Source of the DNA: Neoscytalidium dimidiatum
Taxonomy: Eukaryota > Ascomycota > Dothideomycetes > Botryosphaeriales > Botryosphaeriaceae
Direction: 5' to 3'
Assembly (NCBI GenBank): GCA_037367355.1
Contig: CM074697.1
Location: 3,720,001 to 3,784,000 of the forward strand
Length of the DNA: 64,000 nucleotides
Part shown: one piece after another, positions 33,221 through 44,876 of the stretch
How positions within the stretch are numbered: position 1 is the first letter of the stretch
Layout of the letters: every line of letters begins with the position of its first letter
Translations under genes and position numbers: made by a program
The notes under the pieces: generated by a model
Databases searched by the model: none
What the model saw: only the letters and a program-made list of their open reading frames with translations
Told to the model about the DNA's origin: nothing

Positions 33221-34175
33221 ATGTCCGCCGACAAGGAATTCACCTACTCCGACGTCTCGGAGCACGCCTCCAAGAAGGACCTGTACATCGTCATCCACGA
33301 CAAGGTCTACAACTGCTCCAGCTTCGTCGACGAGCACCCGTAAGTAGCCTCAGCCTTCTTTCGTTGCGCCGATTTCCCTCCCGTATCCGGGTCCGTTCTG
33401 CCCGGTCCGTTCGGCCTATTCTGCGGGGGTTGGATAAGTAATCGCCGAGTCGGTCAGCAACGAACGGTCTGGCGGAGGGTGCGCGTTGTTGTGGAGGTCT
33501 CAACAGCGGTTGCCTACTACAGTACCCTAGCCGCCGATTGCATCGACTCGCGAAGCGATGCTTAGAAATACTTTGGGCCATTGGCGCCATTGAGCAAGGC
33601 CGGTGTCACGGGAGGGTGATTACATTTGTTATGAGGCATAGTGCTGACGAGATGACAATAGCGGTGGTGAGGAGGTCCTGCTCGACGTCGGTGGTCAGGA
33701 TGCGACGGAGGCCTTCGAGGACGTCGGCCACAGCGACGAGGCGCGCGAGATCCTGGACGGCCTGATCGTCGGCAAGTTGAAGAGACAGGTACGTGTATCC
33801 CCGCAACACCGAATTCCCTCCCTCCGCGGCGCGCTTGGGTGTGTTTTGCGGGCCCTGTTGTTCCCTCAACAACGAACGTTTGTTCAGCGGTTACCACCGG
33901 TCCCCACATCTGGTGCCGACGTGGCGCCCGAATCACCCTCACCACCATTTTTCTGTGCCACCGCGACGGCCCAGCGCTTGATGAACTAACGCCGTCTTCG
34001 TGTGTAACAGCCCGGTGATCCCGAGCCCAAGGGCCAGGCCGCTCCCACGTCGTCGAACAAGGCTCCCGATGCCGCCGGCTTCGGAATCGGCCTGTACGCC
34101 GTGCTCCTGCTCGGCGGTGCCCTTGCCTTCGCTGCCTACCAGTACCTCCAGGCCAACGCCGAGAAGACGCAGTAG
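33221..34175 (+). CDS. CYB5: Cytochrome b5, tail-anchored
   Basis: Microsomal cytochrome b5 passes electrons to fatty-acid desaturases, sterol enzymes and P450s at the ER. Exons are 33221-33339, 33662-33788 and 34011-34175; phases agree and give 136 residues. The heme domain covers residues 4-80: [20 protein letters not shown], then the heme-ligand motif HPGG formed across the first join, and [11 protein letters not shown] with the second ligand His. A Gly/Pro/Ala linker leads to one C-terminal membrane anchor ([20 protein letters not shown]), so it is a tail-anchored ER protein. The two introns, 322 and 222 bp, are far longer than the 49-104 bp usual in this window; both have GTAAGT/GTACGT donors and TAG/CAG acceptors. 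Identification is secure. Confidence 0.95.
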
Positions 34176-36338
34176 AGGGAAAGACGGCCACGCGAAGTCT
34201 TTCCCTCAATCCCTCGCTTCCATACATGTAGATGCGCATTGGCATCGCAATCGCGCACGCCGCCTGCTCGAACGACAATGAAGACACCGCGCTGAATGTT
34301 TGGTCTATCTCTTTCGAAGTACAGTTTTCAGATTCGGTGAATTGGAGAAGGCTGGTCATGGTGGCGAGATGTCAGGCGATGGGACATAAACTTTTTTTCC
34401 GCTGCAGGAGAATACACATGAATGCGGGGGGAGAGCTGTTTTCTGTGTCGATATAGAGCGATGCGGGGAGGTTGCTTTTTCACGGCACTTCTTTGAGCAA
34501 GGCTGGATCGAACGGAAGAGTTATGTTCTTGGTGCCGCTTGTTTTGACGTAACTCTTCTGTCCGTTTTGGCTATTGCTTGCTGCATATAGCTCATGCATT
34601 ACGAGCGCTTATGGAGAAAGGTTGATGGGATGATCATCTTTCGTCAGTTCCCTTTTCTTCTTCTCCTCGTTTCGAGACTCTTCGTAAGATTTCAACCCAT
34701 TTATTGATGCTCGAGGATGATCACGCTGTTGGTGTCTAGAGCTACACAATTGACATTTTCGGTGTGCTGCACGATATGCGCCTCTAATCTTCTTTTCGGT
34801 TTTGTCTTTATGACAATGTGCTCCTCTCTCACGCTTGTCCTCGATTCGAAATGCTTTCCTTGGAATTGGCGAAAGATCAGAATGATCGTCACACTGGTCG
34901 AGCCGGACGCATCCTGTGACGTAAGAGGCCATATCTGAATTATACATATGTAAGAACAGTAGGACGAATTCTCTATAGCTAACTAGATACGGATACTGGA
35001 TAAGCTAATAAATTGTACATAGATCATGTTCTAGTATTTCTAGCGGCAAGTGCTTGCCAAAAATCTGCTTCTCTTTGTGTATGCAAAAAATGAGACAAGT
35101 TCAATGGAATATCATTGAATACCAACGCGATTGTAGCAAAGAGCTGTGCAGAGAGCAGACTAGTATCAATCATTCCAACATGCAATCCTCAACATTCTTC
35201 GCACCAATTTTCATGACGGGAGACGCTTGGCTTTTCGGACGAGGTCCACGGATTCATAGAGATGCGACGACCCGAATTCATTACGAATGGACGGAGGAGA
35301 GGACCTGTCGGCCGAATATGCGTGTGGGGCTCCCCCCGAGGACGCGACGGACGAGCCGCTCATCCGCGTTCTTTTTTCCACGCCTTGCTCGCGGTTTCTG
35401 GAGAAAGTCGGAGCGGGTGGGAATGGCGGGCGGGGTCGCTTTGTGGGGTGTGGGGTTTGCTGAGCAGCACCCCACAGTCTAGACGTTCTTTTAAAGAGGA
35501 GTTGTGGTGAGCAGCTTTAGCGAAAGGTGGTGGTGTAGGAGGAGAGGGTCACGACGAGGAAGGGCCGGCAGGTTAGGAGATGTATGCAGGGCCATAGGTG
35601 GGGTGTAAGCAATTCGGCGTGGAATGGGTAATAATCTTAGAGGCAGCTGTGCCCGGATTCTTGCATCTTTCCCAATACGCTTCCTCGATACGTTTCTTCA
35701 CTGGAAATTCTGAGAATAAGTCACAGGCCGCGAGATCTCTTTCCTTGTTCGCGTCCGATGTAGAAAAGGGCAAAATGGACAGAAGTGGAAAAATTGTCCG
35801 ACATTTCTGGAATCGATGTTCCTGCGGGTGGGGAGAGCTCAGGGTTATTGCAGAAACAACGCAGCGTAAGTGTTGATTCTTGCAGCAGCAGCGAGATTGT
35901 GAAACGCACACCGCCTGTTCTTTTGGAGAAGGCGTTGGAATCTTTTAAGAGAGAGAGGTTCATAAAGCAGGCGATAATGGGCTGAGAGCGGCACTATTTG
36001 CGGATCTCTGGGCTCGAAAAACGGCCGGGTATTGCGGGAATCGGTTGCCAGTTGGTCTGCCGAGGTCCCGATCACGGCTGCTTCCAACTGCTCGCAATCA
36101 CAAGCCGGCACGCGCGACAAGCAGAGAGCTCTCGTTCTTGCGTGCTCCATCACCAACACTTACAATCGACCCTTTGTTTTCACTTCGACATCTCCCCGGT
36201 CCGCCCATTCCCTATACTGTCCCGTCTCCCACGCACTGCGAGGTTAAGCAGCAGCCTTTCTCCGCCGCCGCCGCCGCTTTCGACCTCATCTCCACCTCCG
36301 CACGCGCCGCATCCGCCCGCCATACATCGTCGCCCATC
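34176..36338. other. Intergenic region
   Basis: A 2.2 kb gap with an AT-richer middle (about 34.5-35.2 kb) between cytochrome b5 and PEX11. Only short, unrelated open frames are present. The last 150 bp are C/T-rich and lead to the PEX11 start. Confidence 0.5.
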
Positions 36339-37343
36339 ATGGTCGCCGACGCCGTCGTATACCACCCCACCGTATCGCACTACCTGAAATTCGTCGCGAC
36401 AACCGGTACATGAACCTCTTCCTCCACGAAAACCCGCACCATCGCGTCCTCCCCACCGTCATCATGTAGCTAATACGCAACTTTTCCGATTACGCATCAC
36501 AGTCGGCCGCGACAAGTTCCTGCGCACGCTGCAGTACTGGGCGCGCTTCTACGCGTGGTACCTGTACCGCACCAACAACCCGCAGGCCAAGGTCGCGCAG
36601 TACGATGCGGTCAAGAAGAACTTCGGCACCGCGCGCAAGCTGCTGCGCCTGGGCAAGTTCGTCGAGCACTTCAAGGCCGCCGCCATCGCCGCCGACACCA
36701 AGGGCATGGACGCCGTGCTCAAGTACTGCGCCATCGGCCGCCAGCTCGGATACGCGGGGTACATGCTGCTGGACAACCTGACGGTGGTGAGTAGATGCTC
36801 GATTGCTGCGGGATGTGGACTTTCGGGACTCGTGGGGGTAGAGAGGGAAATGGCATGCGCTAATTGAGTGATTTCTGTTGGGGGAACCAGCCCGATGTCG
36901 TCGGATTCAGGAAGAGCGCCAATATCAAGACCATCCAGGAGCAGGCGTACCGCGCGTGGTTGACCGGCCTGCTGTTCAACGTCGTGGCCGGCGTCTACAC
37001 GTTGGCTCAGCTGCGGAAGCGCGTCGCGGCCGTGGATGAGAAGGAGGCTGAGAGCGTGGTCGAGAAGAAGAAGATTGAGCGGTATGACGAACCCGTCCCT
37101 GTTCTCCGGAACGCCACTCCGCCTTTGTTGTGCGGATTCTCCCGTGTGCTGAGTGTGGTTGCTGACATGGTTGAGTGCAGTGAGGGCAATGCCGCCAAGA
37201 TCCAGCTCATCTCCGACCTTTGCGATCTCACTGTTCCTTTGTCCGCTCTGGGATACGTCGCCCTCGATGACGGTATCGTCGGTCTCTCTGGAACGCTCAG
37301 CTCACTTCTCGGTCTCTGGACTGTGTGGAAGAAGACAGCTTAA
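36339..37343 (+). CDS. PEX11: Peroxisomal membrane protein Pex11
   Basis: Pex11 bends and elongates the peroxisomal membrane and drives peroxisome proliferation. Exons are 36339-36405, 36503-36786, 36891-37081 and 37181-37343; the three introns of 97-104 bp keep phase and yield 234 residues, the normal family length. The N-terminal part has VSHYLKFVATTVGRDKFLRT and QYWARFYAWYL, which form the amphipathic helices, then a central LLRLGKFVEHFKAA. Hydrophobic helices near AWLTGLLFNVVAGVYTL and PLSALGYVALDDGIVGL match the membrane parts, and the C-terminus is the typical SSLLGLWTVWKK. The first exon is only 67 bp. Identification is secure; which of the Pex11 paralogues it is cannot be told. Confidence 0.94.
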
Positions 37344-38881
37344 CCGCTTCCAGATGAGGAGACAGGATGAAGAACATAAAACAAGAACTGTACTGTGTCT
37401 GACTATGGAGAAGCGGAATTCGGGCAAAATCTGGAATCAATTTTGGCAGAGGTTCTGAGCTTTATGGAATGATGGGGGGAATAGCCGTCTTTTCTTTCTT
37501 ACCACCACACTTTTTGCGTGGTCTTTCTCTTGTGCCTTTTCCTTTGTTGTCTCTGCGAGCTCTGGTGTTGATAAGCTGTTACCTCCTTATACCTTGCTGG
37601 TACGAGAAGAGAAGACCTGGAGATGTGTTTGTATGTACTGGGAATATCTGCGGCTCATTATGCTTATCCAGACGTCATTTCCACGCTGAATCCGGACCGC
37701 GGACTGGGATCCACCATGAAAGTCAGAAACCTGTCAAGTGTCACGGCGCTGAGGATTCGACATTCTGCATCTGTCTTGAAGCCGTCCAATTCCGTGCAGT
37801 TCCTGCCCAGTTGCATGACGTGAGCTTGGCTGGAGGAACGATCTAAATCCGCCGATGAATCCCCTCTCCGCCGTCTATACTTCCGGCCGGCAGTCGCCGT
37901 TTTTCTTCCTCGCAGAAAGGGCCACAAAAGAAACCCGGGCCACACCTTCGCCAATGCAGGAACCGGAAGCGGGGAACAGGGGGGGTAGGAGGGGCCAAAA
38001 AAGCAGGACATCCCGGCAGGGGGGCGGTGGGGACTCGAAACACCCCAACGGCCCCCCATGGTTCGTCAATTAGACCGGCAAGTCTCTCTCCCCCTCTCCC
38101 ATCTACGATTGCATTCATTCCCCTCGCATAACAGTTCATTGATCTTCTGCTGGACAATGGTACCTGCGCAGCCCTACAGGGCGAATACGAGAGCCTTGGC
38201 GGCTCGTTAGAAGGGATGTGAAACGGAGCATTCGCTTTTCGCAGGCGGCGCCAATTTCAATGCGCTCCTGCTGAAGGACGGGAACGAACGAAACAAAGGG
38301 AACGAAATTCTTGTCCTGCGAGCAGGAAAAAGCGCGGCGGTTTGACTCGCGCCGCTTGCCCAGTCGGCCTATTTGCCGTGCGGCGGAAGATACACCCTTG
38401 CTGGCCGTACATGGTTTAAGGGGCCTTTTGTTCTTTCGTTTTTACTCACGACCGTGAGAGATGCAAGAGCTGACATCCGACGACTAACTGTCTATAGAGA
38501 ATGCGGCGCGCCCCGAGACCGCCGTTTGTGGGAAATCGTCGGATGGCGGACGGCCTCCGCGGGACGGGAGCTGCTCCAATTCGCATGACGCCGTTGTCGA
38601 TCCCCGTGCCTGTCGGGATGTGGCGTGTCCCTGGGCCCTTGCTCTGCTCTCTCCCTCATCATGCTCCACGGGCCTTCTCGTTTCCTGCGGAGATAGCTAC
38701 GGATGGAGGATGCCTTGACATAAAATCCCCCCGGGGGGCCCTCCGAACATACAGAGGTCTCAGGGAATTTTCCACCTCCAGGCTTCAATTGAAGCTCTCC
38801 CCACCCCTCCACTCGTTCATTACAGTCCCCTCGCAGGGCAAAGTCAATCGTTTTGAAAAAAAAAAAAAAGGACAGGCAATC
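37344..38881. other. Intergenic region upstream of the esterase gene
   Basis: A 1.5 kb gap. A perfect CCCCCCGGGGGG palindrome preceded by TTGACATAAAAT lies at about 38715-38738, roughly 150 bp before the esterase ATG, and an A13 tract lies just before the start codon. No gene is supported. Confidence 0.45.
38727..38738. promoter_or_regulatory. CCCCCCGGGGGG palindrome in the esterase promoter
   Basis: This is a perfect 12 bp palindrome about 145 bp before the start codon, next to a TATA-like CATAAAAT. Fungal zinc-cluster activators often bind CGG/CCG-containing inverted sites, so it could be an operator; that role is inference only. Confidence 0.3.
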
Positions 38882-40806
38882 ATGGTGCACACTACACGTC
38901 TCGCGGCCCTCGCGGCCCTCACCACCGGCCTCACCACCGCCACGCCGCTCCTCCAACCCCGCGTGGCCAACACGACTACTAACACCACCACCACCGCTCC
39001 GCCGGTGGTCTCCCTCGCCAACGGGCTCGAGCTCCACGGCACCATCAACGCCACCCGCAGCCCCTCCGTCGCGCAGTACCTCGGCATCCCGTACGCCGCG
39101 CCGCCGACCGGCTCGCGCCGGTGGGCGGCGCCGGAGCCGTTCGCGTCGCTGTACGACAAGACGGTGGTCAACGCGTCGGCGCTGCCGCGCTCGTGCTGGC
39201 AGTACGTCAGCGAGCAGCCGGGCATCCTGCGGACGGACGCGCCCGAGTTCATGATCGGCGGCGCGGGCATGGACGAGGATTGCCTGACGGTGAGCGTGTG
39301 GGCGCCGAGGGACGCGGTGGCGAACGCGACGACGGAGGGGGCCAAGGTCGGGGAGAAGGGAGAGGGGCTGCCGGTGCTGATCTGGTTCTATGGCGGTGGG
39401 TTCGCGACGGGCGGGACGGACGTGCCGTATCAGATTCCGGACCGGTGGGTGGAGAGGAGCGGGGAGCATTTGGTTGTGGTGTTTAAGTAAGTGGATCTGG
39501 TTCAATGGGGGGAAAAGGAGGGGGAGGGGATCCGTTTTTCTTTTTTTTTTTTTTTTGCTGACGATTGGGGTGCGATTAGCTACCGTTTGAACATCTTTGG
39601 CTTCCCGAACGCGGCGGCCCTTGATAGGGATCAGCAGAATTTGGGATTGATGGACCAGAGGTTTGCGTAAGTGATTTCTCTCTCTCTCTTCTTGATTCAT
39701 TCTTTCCCCCTTTACTCATCTTTACCATTTCTGCCGTGAGACTTGGTTCTTTGTCAAGAGTCCATGTTCTCTATGATTCCTCTTTTCTCCCCGAGAGCTC
39801 CATAGACTGACCTACATTTCTAGGGTCGAATGGATCCGCGACAACGTCGCCTCCTTCGGCGGTAACCCCGACCAGATGGTCATCTGGGGCCAGTCGGCGG
39901 GCGCGGTGGCGGTCGACTACTACAACTTCGCGCAGGTCGAGGACCCGATCGTCAAGGGCCTGATCATGGACTCGGGCACGTCGCACCTGGACCAGCTGAC
40001 GTCGTGGGACCTGCCGCACTCCAACTTCTCGTTCGTGGCGTCCAACCTCGGGTGCGGCAACCAGACCAGCGCGGCCGCCGAGCTGGCCTGCATGCGCGAC
40101 GTGCCCGCGTGGAAGATCGAGAGGTTCGTCGCCGAGTACGAGGACTCGGGCGCCAGCCCGGGCATCACGTTCGCCCCGATCGTGGACAACAAGTGGGTGT
40201 TTGGCAACTACACGGAGCGGGCGAGGAACGGCGACCAGAGCGGGGTGCCCGCCATCATCGGGTTCAACAAGAACGAGGGCGCCTTCCTGGCTGCGTACAA
40301 CGCGACGACCGGGCCTGACGCGGCGGACGTGGCCACGCTCGGCTACGAGTACTTCTACTGCCCGGCCACGAAGACGACTTTGTGAGTTTTTTTTTTTTTT
40401 TTTAATTTCTCTCTCTCTTGGGCATGTGGACTAACGTGAATGTTGCAGCGAACGCCTGGACGCGGGCCTGAAGACGCACCGGTACTTCTACGCGGGCAAC
40501 TTCAGCAACGTGTCGCCCATGTTCTTCGACGGGGCGTACCACAGCAGCGAGCTGCCGCAGATCTTCGGCACGCACGGCGACTTCCGCGGCGAGTCGACGC
40601 CCTTCGAAGTCCAGGTCAGCGAGGCCCTGCAGGATGCGTGGGTGTCGTTCGCAAAGGACCCGAAGAAGGGGCTTGATGATGTCGAGTGGCCCGAGTACAA
40701 GGGCGAGGGCGGCGACGTCAGGCAGTTTGCGGTCGGCGACGTGGTGGCGCAGACGGGCGATGTGGTCAGTTTTGAGGAGGAGTGTGCGAGGAGGGGCCTG
40801 TTGTGA
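38882..40806 (+). CDS. Secreted type-B carboxylesterase/lipase
   Basis: This alpha/beta-hydrolase of the cholinesterase-like family should hydrolyse carboxylic esters outside the cell. Exons are 38882-39486, 39580-39666, 39824-40381 and 40449-40806; phases agree and the product has 535 residues. A signal peptide is visible (LAALAALTTGLTTATP). The fold motifs are YLGIPYAAPPTGSRRW, EDCLTVSVW, the oxyanion-hole FYGGGFATGG, and NYRLNIFGFPN formed over the first join. The catalytic triad reads S255 in GQSAG, E382 in NKNEGAF and H448 in AYHSSELPQIFG. Several N-glycosylation sites occur (NTTTNTT, NATR, NFSF, NYTE). Two of the three introns contain T16-T17 tracts. The exact substrate cannot be told from sequence. 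Confidence 0.93.
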
Positions 40807-41431
40807 TGAGATACAAGGGTAGGAACGAGGATTTGGTGGTAGTGGTGCAAAGGGAAAAAAAAAAGTTTATCTGATGTAAATCTTCGAGACGGCTGTGAGT
40901 GCATATGGGTTATGAATATAGGATGACGCTGAAGAAATGGATATCCTATGCAAGCTGTTGTCTATCAACGACTGAAAATTTCACAGAAAGTGAAAAGCAC
41001 AGGATAGAGGTGGCGTATGAGCGAGCAGGGCTGATAACAAGCGTGGCTGCATCAGCAACCACACACCCTGCAAGCATTACTCCATGGAGTTTCGGCGATA
41101 AGATGATAAGGTAGAGCGGGCATACGGCCGGATTCGAGGGAGATGCTTATCTCGAGTCAGGGTTCGGAAGTTGCAGCGGCAGGAAGCGCATGCTAGGGCG
41201 AGAAACGGTGAGGAGTTACGCGCGTACGTGCTGGATCATCTCGCTCGTGTTCGAAGAATTGGACAGAAAGACAGAGCGGAATGGCAAGCGAGTCGAGGGC
41301 GTTCGAGTTGAGGCGGCACAACTCGGCAGTCGGCAAGGACACCAAGCTTTTGCCCAGGCCTGACTTCGCCGCGGGAGGCAAGACGCGAGCGAGGCTTGAT
41401 GCAGCCCATCCCGTCGCGGCGCCCAGCCTCC

Positions 41432-41476
<45 letters not shown>

Positions 41477-42408
41477 AGCCCGACCTTGTCGCGTGAGCCG
41501 CTGACGCCGGTGCAGAGACAGCAGCCATCGCCGCGCTTTGAGGCCTTCCGTGAAGAAAGCGAGAGAAGAGACAAGTCGCGATCGATTCAGCGCCGAGGCC
41601 TGCGCAGATGCTCGAAATTGCCTCCATCTGATCGCGAAAAAGTTTTCTGTCTGAACGGCGCGCCGCATCCAGGCTGACGGGAGTAGACCCCGATGTTTCG
41701 CATCCCACGTCCCCGCCCGAGCCACTAGAGCCACGGGCAGCCTGTGCTAAAGCCCGGAACCTGGCGAATGGGCGCAGCGGGGGCGGGCACGATGGGCGCG
41801 CATGCGGCTGATGACCAGCCTTGCTTGCGATCTCTCTCCTCTTTTTTGCCCTTTCTCCAGCCAAGCACAGGCCGCCCGCCTTGCCGTAACGAGCTATTTC
41901 AGACTGCCTAGCGGGGCGGGTGGTCGTCGTCGACGGCGCATGCCCGCCCGCTGGTGCGATATGAGCTGCCCTATCGCCGCTGCTACCCTGCGCTGCACCT
42001 CTCACTTTTAACCTCTGCTGCCCTTACATCTTGCCCTCTTCTCTCCTCCTCCCCTCTTCACTCACCTCTCCCGCTCTCAAACCCACGTCGCAGGCTAGGG
42101 AACAGTCTTTGAGGCCGTCGCTGCCACAAACAGTTCATTCTTCGGCCTCATTTCTAAATACCGCACCTCACCCTCCAAAGGGCAATTGATTCTCTTCCTC
42201 GTTGTTCCAACGCCACTGGACGCGCACCTTTTGAGACCCGGCCTCGACACCAAATCCGCCATTCGTGTCCAGCCCGGGCCTTGGTTTTCTCTTTTTTTTT
42301 GGTGCTTGTTTGCTGTCTGGGCTGCGTGATTAATACTTCTCTGCGCACCTCTCCTCCGAAGTGCGTGCGCTTGCTAGACATTCGGTGAACATCTCTCCTC
42401 TGCCTGAC
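40807..42408. other. Intergenic region upstream of the GIT1-like gene
   Basis: A 1.6 kb gap that contains a perfect (CT)19 repeat. The stretch from about 42.0 kb to the start codon is CT-rich and is probably the leader of the transporter gene. I see no gene in it. Confidence 0.5.
41437..41474 (+). repeat. (CT)19 microsatellite
   Basis: An uninterrupted 38 bp CT/GA repeat in non-coding DNA, about 1 kb upstream of the GIT1-like gene. Confidence 0.95.
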
Positions 42409-44327
42409 ATGGACCCTAACGTGACCACAACCTCTTCCAAAAGCGACAAGAATCTCCAGGCCTCTCCGTCGTACGATCAGCCCCGACGCAACAGCTATGC
42501 CGCCACCGAAAAGAGCCGTTGGGAAAGGCTTTGGCCTGTCATTGCTTGCGGAGCAGGTGCGCCCATCATGCCGTTCACCAAGAATGAAATCAGGGTGCTA
42601 ACGTTGCACAGGTCTTTTCAGTGATGGATATCTGAACAACGTGAGCTCTGCCACCCTGTCATATGCCGCGTGAAAATGGTGCCGCGCCCACCAAAAGCAG
42701 AACTTCCGGTAAAGAGGCACATCAAATAACGAATCCCCAACTGACTGAACGCTGCTTTCCTACTGCAGGTGATTGGCTCCGTCAACACAATGCTCAGCAA
42801 AATCTACCCAGACACCTACGCCAACAGCAGCGCCCAGAACAACGTCTCATCAATTACTTTCGCAGGCACTGTTGTTGGTATGCTGTTCTTCGGCTACACC
42901 TCCGATCACTTCTCACGCAAGTGGTCGCTCATGGCATCCACCCTGATCATTATTCTTTTCGCCATCCTGGGAACTGCCTCGTACGGAGCTGGAGGCAGTG
43001 CTGGCGGCCTCTTTGCCGCCCTTACCGCCTATCGTTTCTTCCTCGGAATTGGTATTGGTGGAGAGTACCCCGCCGGCAGCGTTGGCTGTGCTGAGAGCAC
43101 GGGCGAGTTGAAGAGCGGGACGAGGAACCGGTGGTTTATCCTGTTTACCAACGTCCAGATCGACTTGGGGTAAGTTTACAGTCAGCTTCCGGTAATGACA
43201 TCGGAATCAGTCATCTGACATTCGACCTTCAGCTTCGTCGTTGCTGCTATCGTGCCTTTGATAGTCGTAAGTACTTAGTCTCGTATCTCTCTCACGCTGC
43301 GCTTACTCACCCTTCTCCACCAGGTTCTCGCAACCACCGAGGACCACCTCCGCGCCGCATGGCGCATCTGCCTGGGCATCGGCATCATCCCGCCGCTCTC
43401 GCTCCTCTACCTGCGTCTCAAGCTGCAAGAGCCCGAAGCCTACAAGCGCGAATCGATGCGCGACACGCGTATGCCGTACTGGCTGGCGCTCAAGTACTAT
43501 GGCGGCCGCCTCTTCGTCGTGTCCATCATCTGGTTCATCTACGACTTCTCGGCCTACGCCTTCGGCATCTACAGCTCCACCATCCTGTCCAACCTGCTCG
43601 GCGAGGACGAGCGCCTGTGGAAGTCGTTCGCCTGGAACATCCTCATCAACTTCTTCTACATCCCCGGATGCCTGCTCGGCTCCTTCCTCGCCGACGTCCC
43701 TTGGCTGGGGCCCAAGCGCACCCTCTGCCTCGGCGTCGTCCTGCAGGGCATCGTCGGCTTCATCATGGCCGGCTGCTACTCGCACCTCGAGAAGCCCGGC
43801 AACATCGCCGCCTTCTGCGTCGTCTACGGCATCTTCCTCTCGCTCGGCGAGATGGGACCCGGCGACAACATCGGCCTGATGGCCAGCAAGACTAGCGCTA
43901 CGAGCATCCGGTGAGCTTGCAGACATCGACAGCACGGAATTAGAGAACGAAACTGACCCAACGAAACAGCGGCCAGTACTACGGCATCGCCGCCGCCGTC
44001 GGCAAGATCGGCGCCTTCGTCGGCACCTGGGTCTTCCCCGTCATCCAGGACAACGCCCCCAACCCCACCCGCAAGGGCCAAGACCCCTTCTGGGTCGCGT
44101 CGAGCCTGGCCATCTTCGCCGGCGCGCTCGCTTGGTTCTTCCTCCCCGCCGTCGGCCAGGATACCATCGACGAGGAGGATGTCAGGTTCAGGGCGTATCT
44201 GGCGGCGAATGGGTTCGATACGACGTTGATGGGGTTGAAGAGGGCCGCCAGTGGGGACGAGGAGAGCGAGGGTGAGGTCGTGGGGGGCGTGAAGGTCGGG
44301 GGCGATGGGAAGGGGAGTGTGGCGTGA
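42409..44327 (+). CDS. GIT1-like MFS glycerophosphodiester transporter
   Basis: Git1-type symporters import glycerophosphoinositol or glycerophosphocholine, products of phospholipid deacylation, and are often used when phosphate is short. Exons are 42409-42556, 42612-42640, 42769-43169, 43233-43266, 43324-43910 and 43970-44327; all five introns keep phase and the product has 518 residues. Exons 2 and 4 are only 29 and 34 bp. Family marks are GLFSDGYLNNVIGSVNTML, the loop GYTSDHFSRKWS, FFLGIGIGGEYPAGSV, and the late FFYIPGCLLGSFLADVPWLGPKR. About 12 membrane helices are visible. The C-terminus is an acidic cytoplasmic tail rich in glycine. Its substrate among the glycerophosphodiesters, or phosphate itself, is not decided by sequence. 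Confidence 0.9.
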
Positions 44328-44876
44328 GGGTGCAATTGGACGTGAAGGTATGGGGGAGGATGGTTAGAGAGAGAAAGAGAGAGAGAGAGAGACGATGGCT
44401 TCTACGTGCAAGCTGGACGATGTACGTGACATTTATACGTATGGATACCGAGATATACTTTAATGAAGAGACTTCGAAGGACCATGGAAATCTCCGGAAT
44501 GACTTGACATGGTCTCCCGTCGCAGTCAATATCGGCAGCAGTCGTACAAACGATCAAACCCTGTTTGGAAAGGTAAATGCTGAATCCAATCAGAACGGAT
44601 ATGCTGTTTCCCTTGGCGAAACAGCTCACTTCATGCCGTTTTTCATGTCCGTAGCCGTTCGTTCGCAAACACGGTCATGAGGTCCACGCACATCCACCAA
44701 GTGTCAACTACTCACAGATTCCCTTGCGGGTGAAAAATCACAAGGCACTCTAATTCAACAAATTTACAGAGAAGAAAAAAAAAAGGAACTTCGAGAGAAA
44801 CAAACACGAACAGCAAAAGGCGAACAGAAGTAAGAAAAAAACAACCAACCCACCCTCCTCCTCACTTCATCCCAAA
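44328..44876. other. Convergent spacer with imperfect GA repeat
   Basis: A 549 bp gap between the 3' ends of the GIT1-like gene and MED13. An imperfect GA run lies at about 44366-44392. The rest is AT-rich 3' sequence. Confidence 0.55.

Noticed and set aside
38492..39700. 402-codon ORF antisense to the esterase
   Set aside because: It covers the GC-rich first exon of a gene with a complete catalytic triad; the Arg-rich translation is a shadow of that coding sequence.
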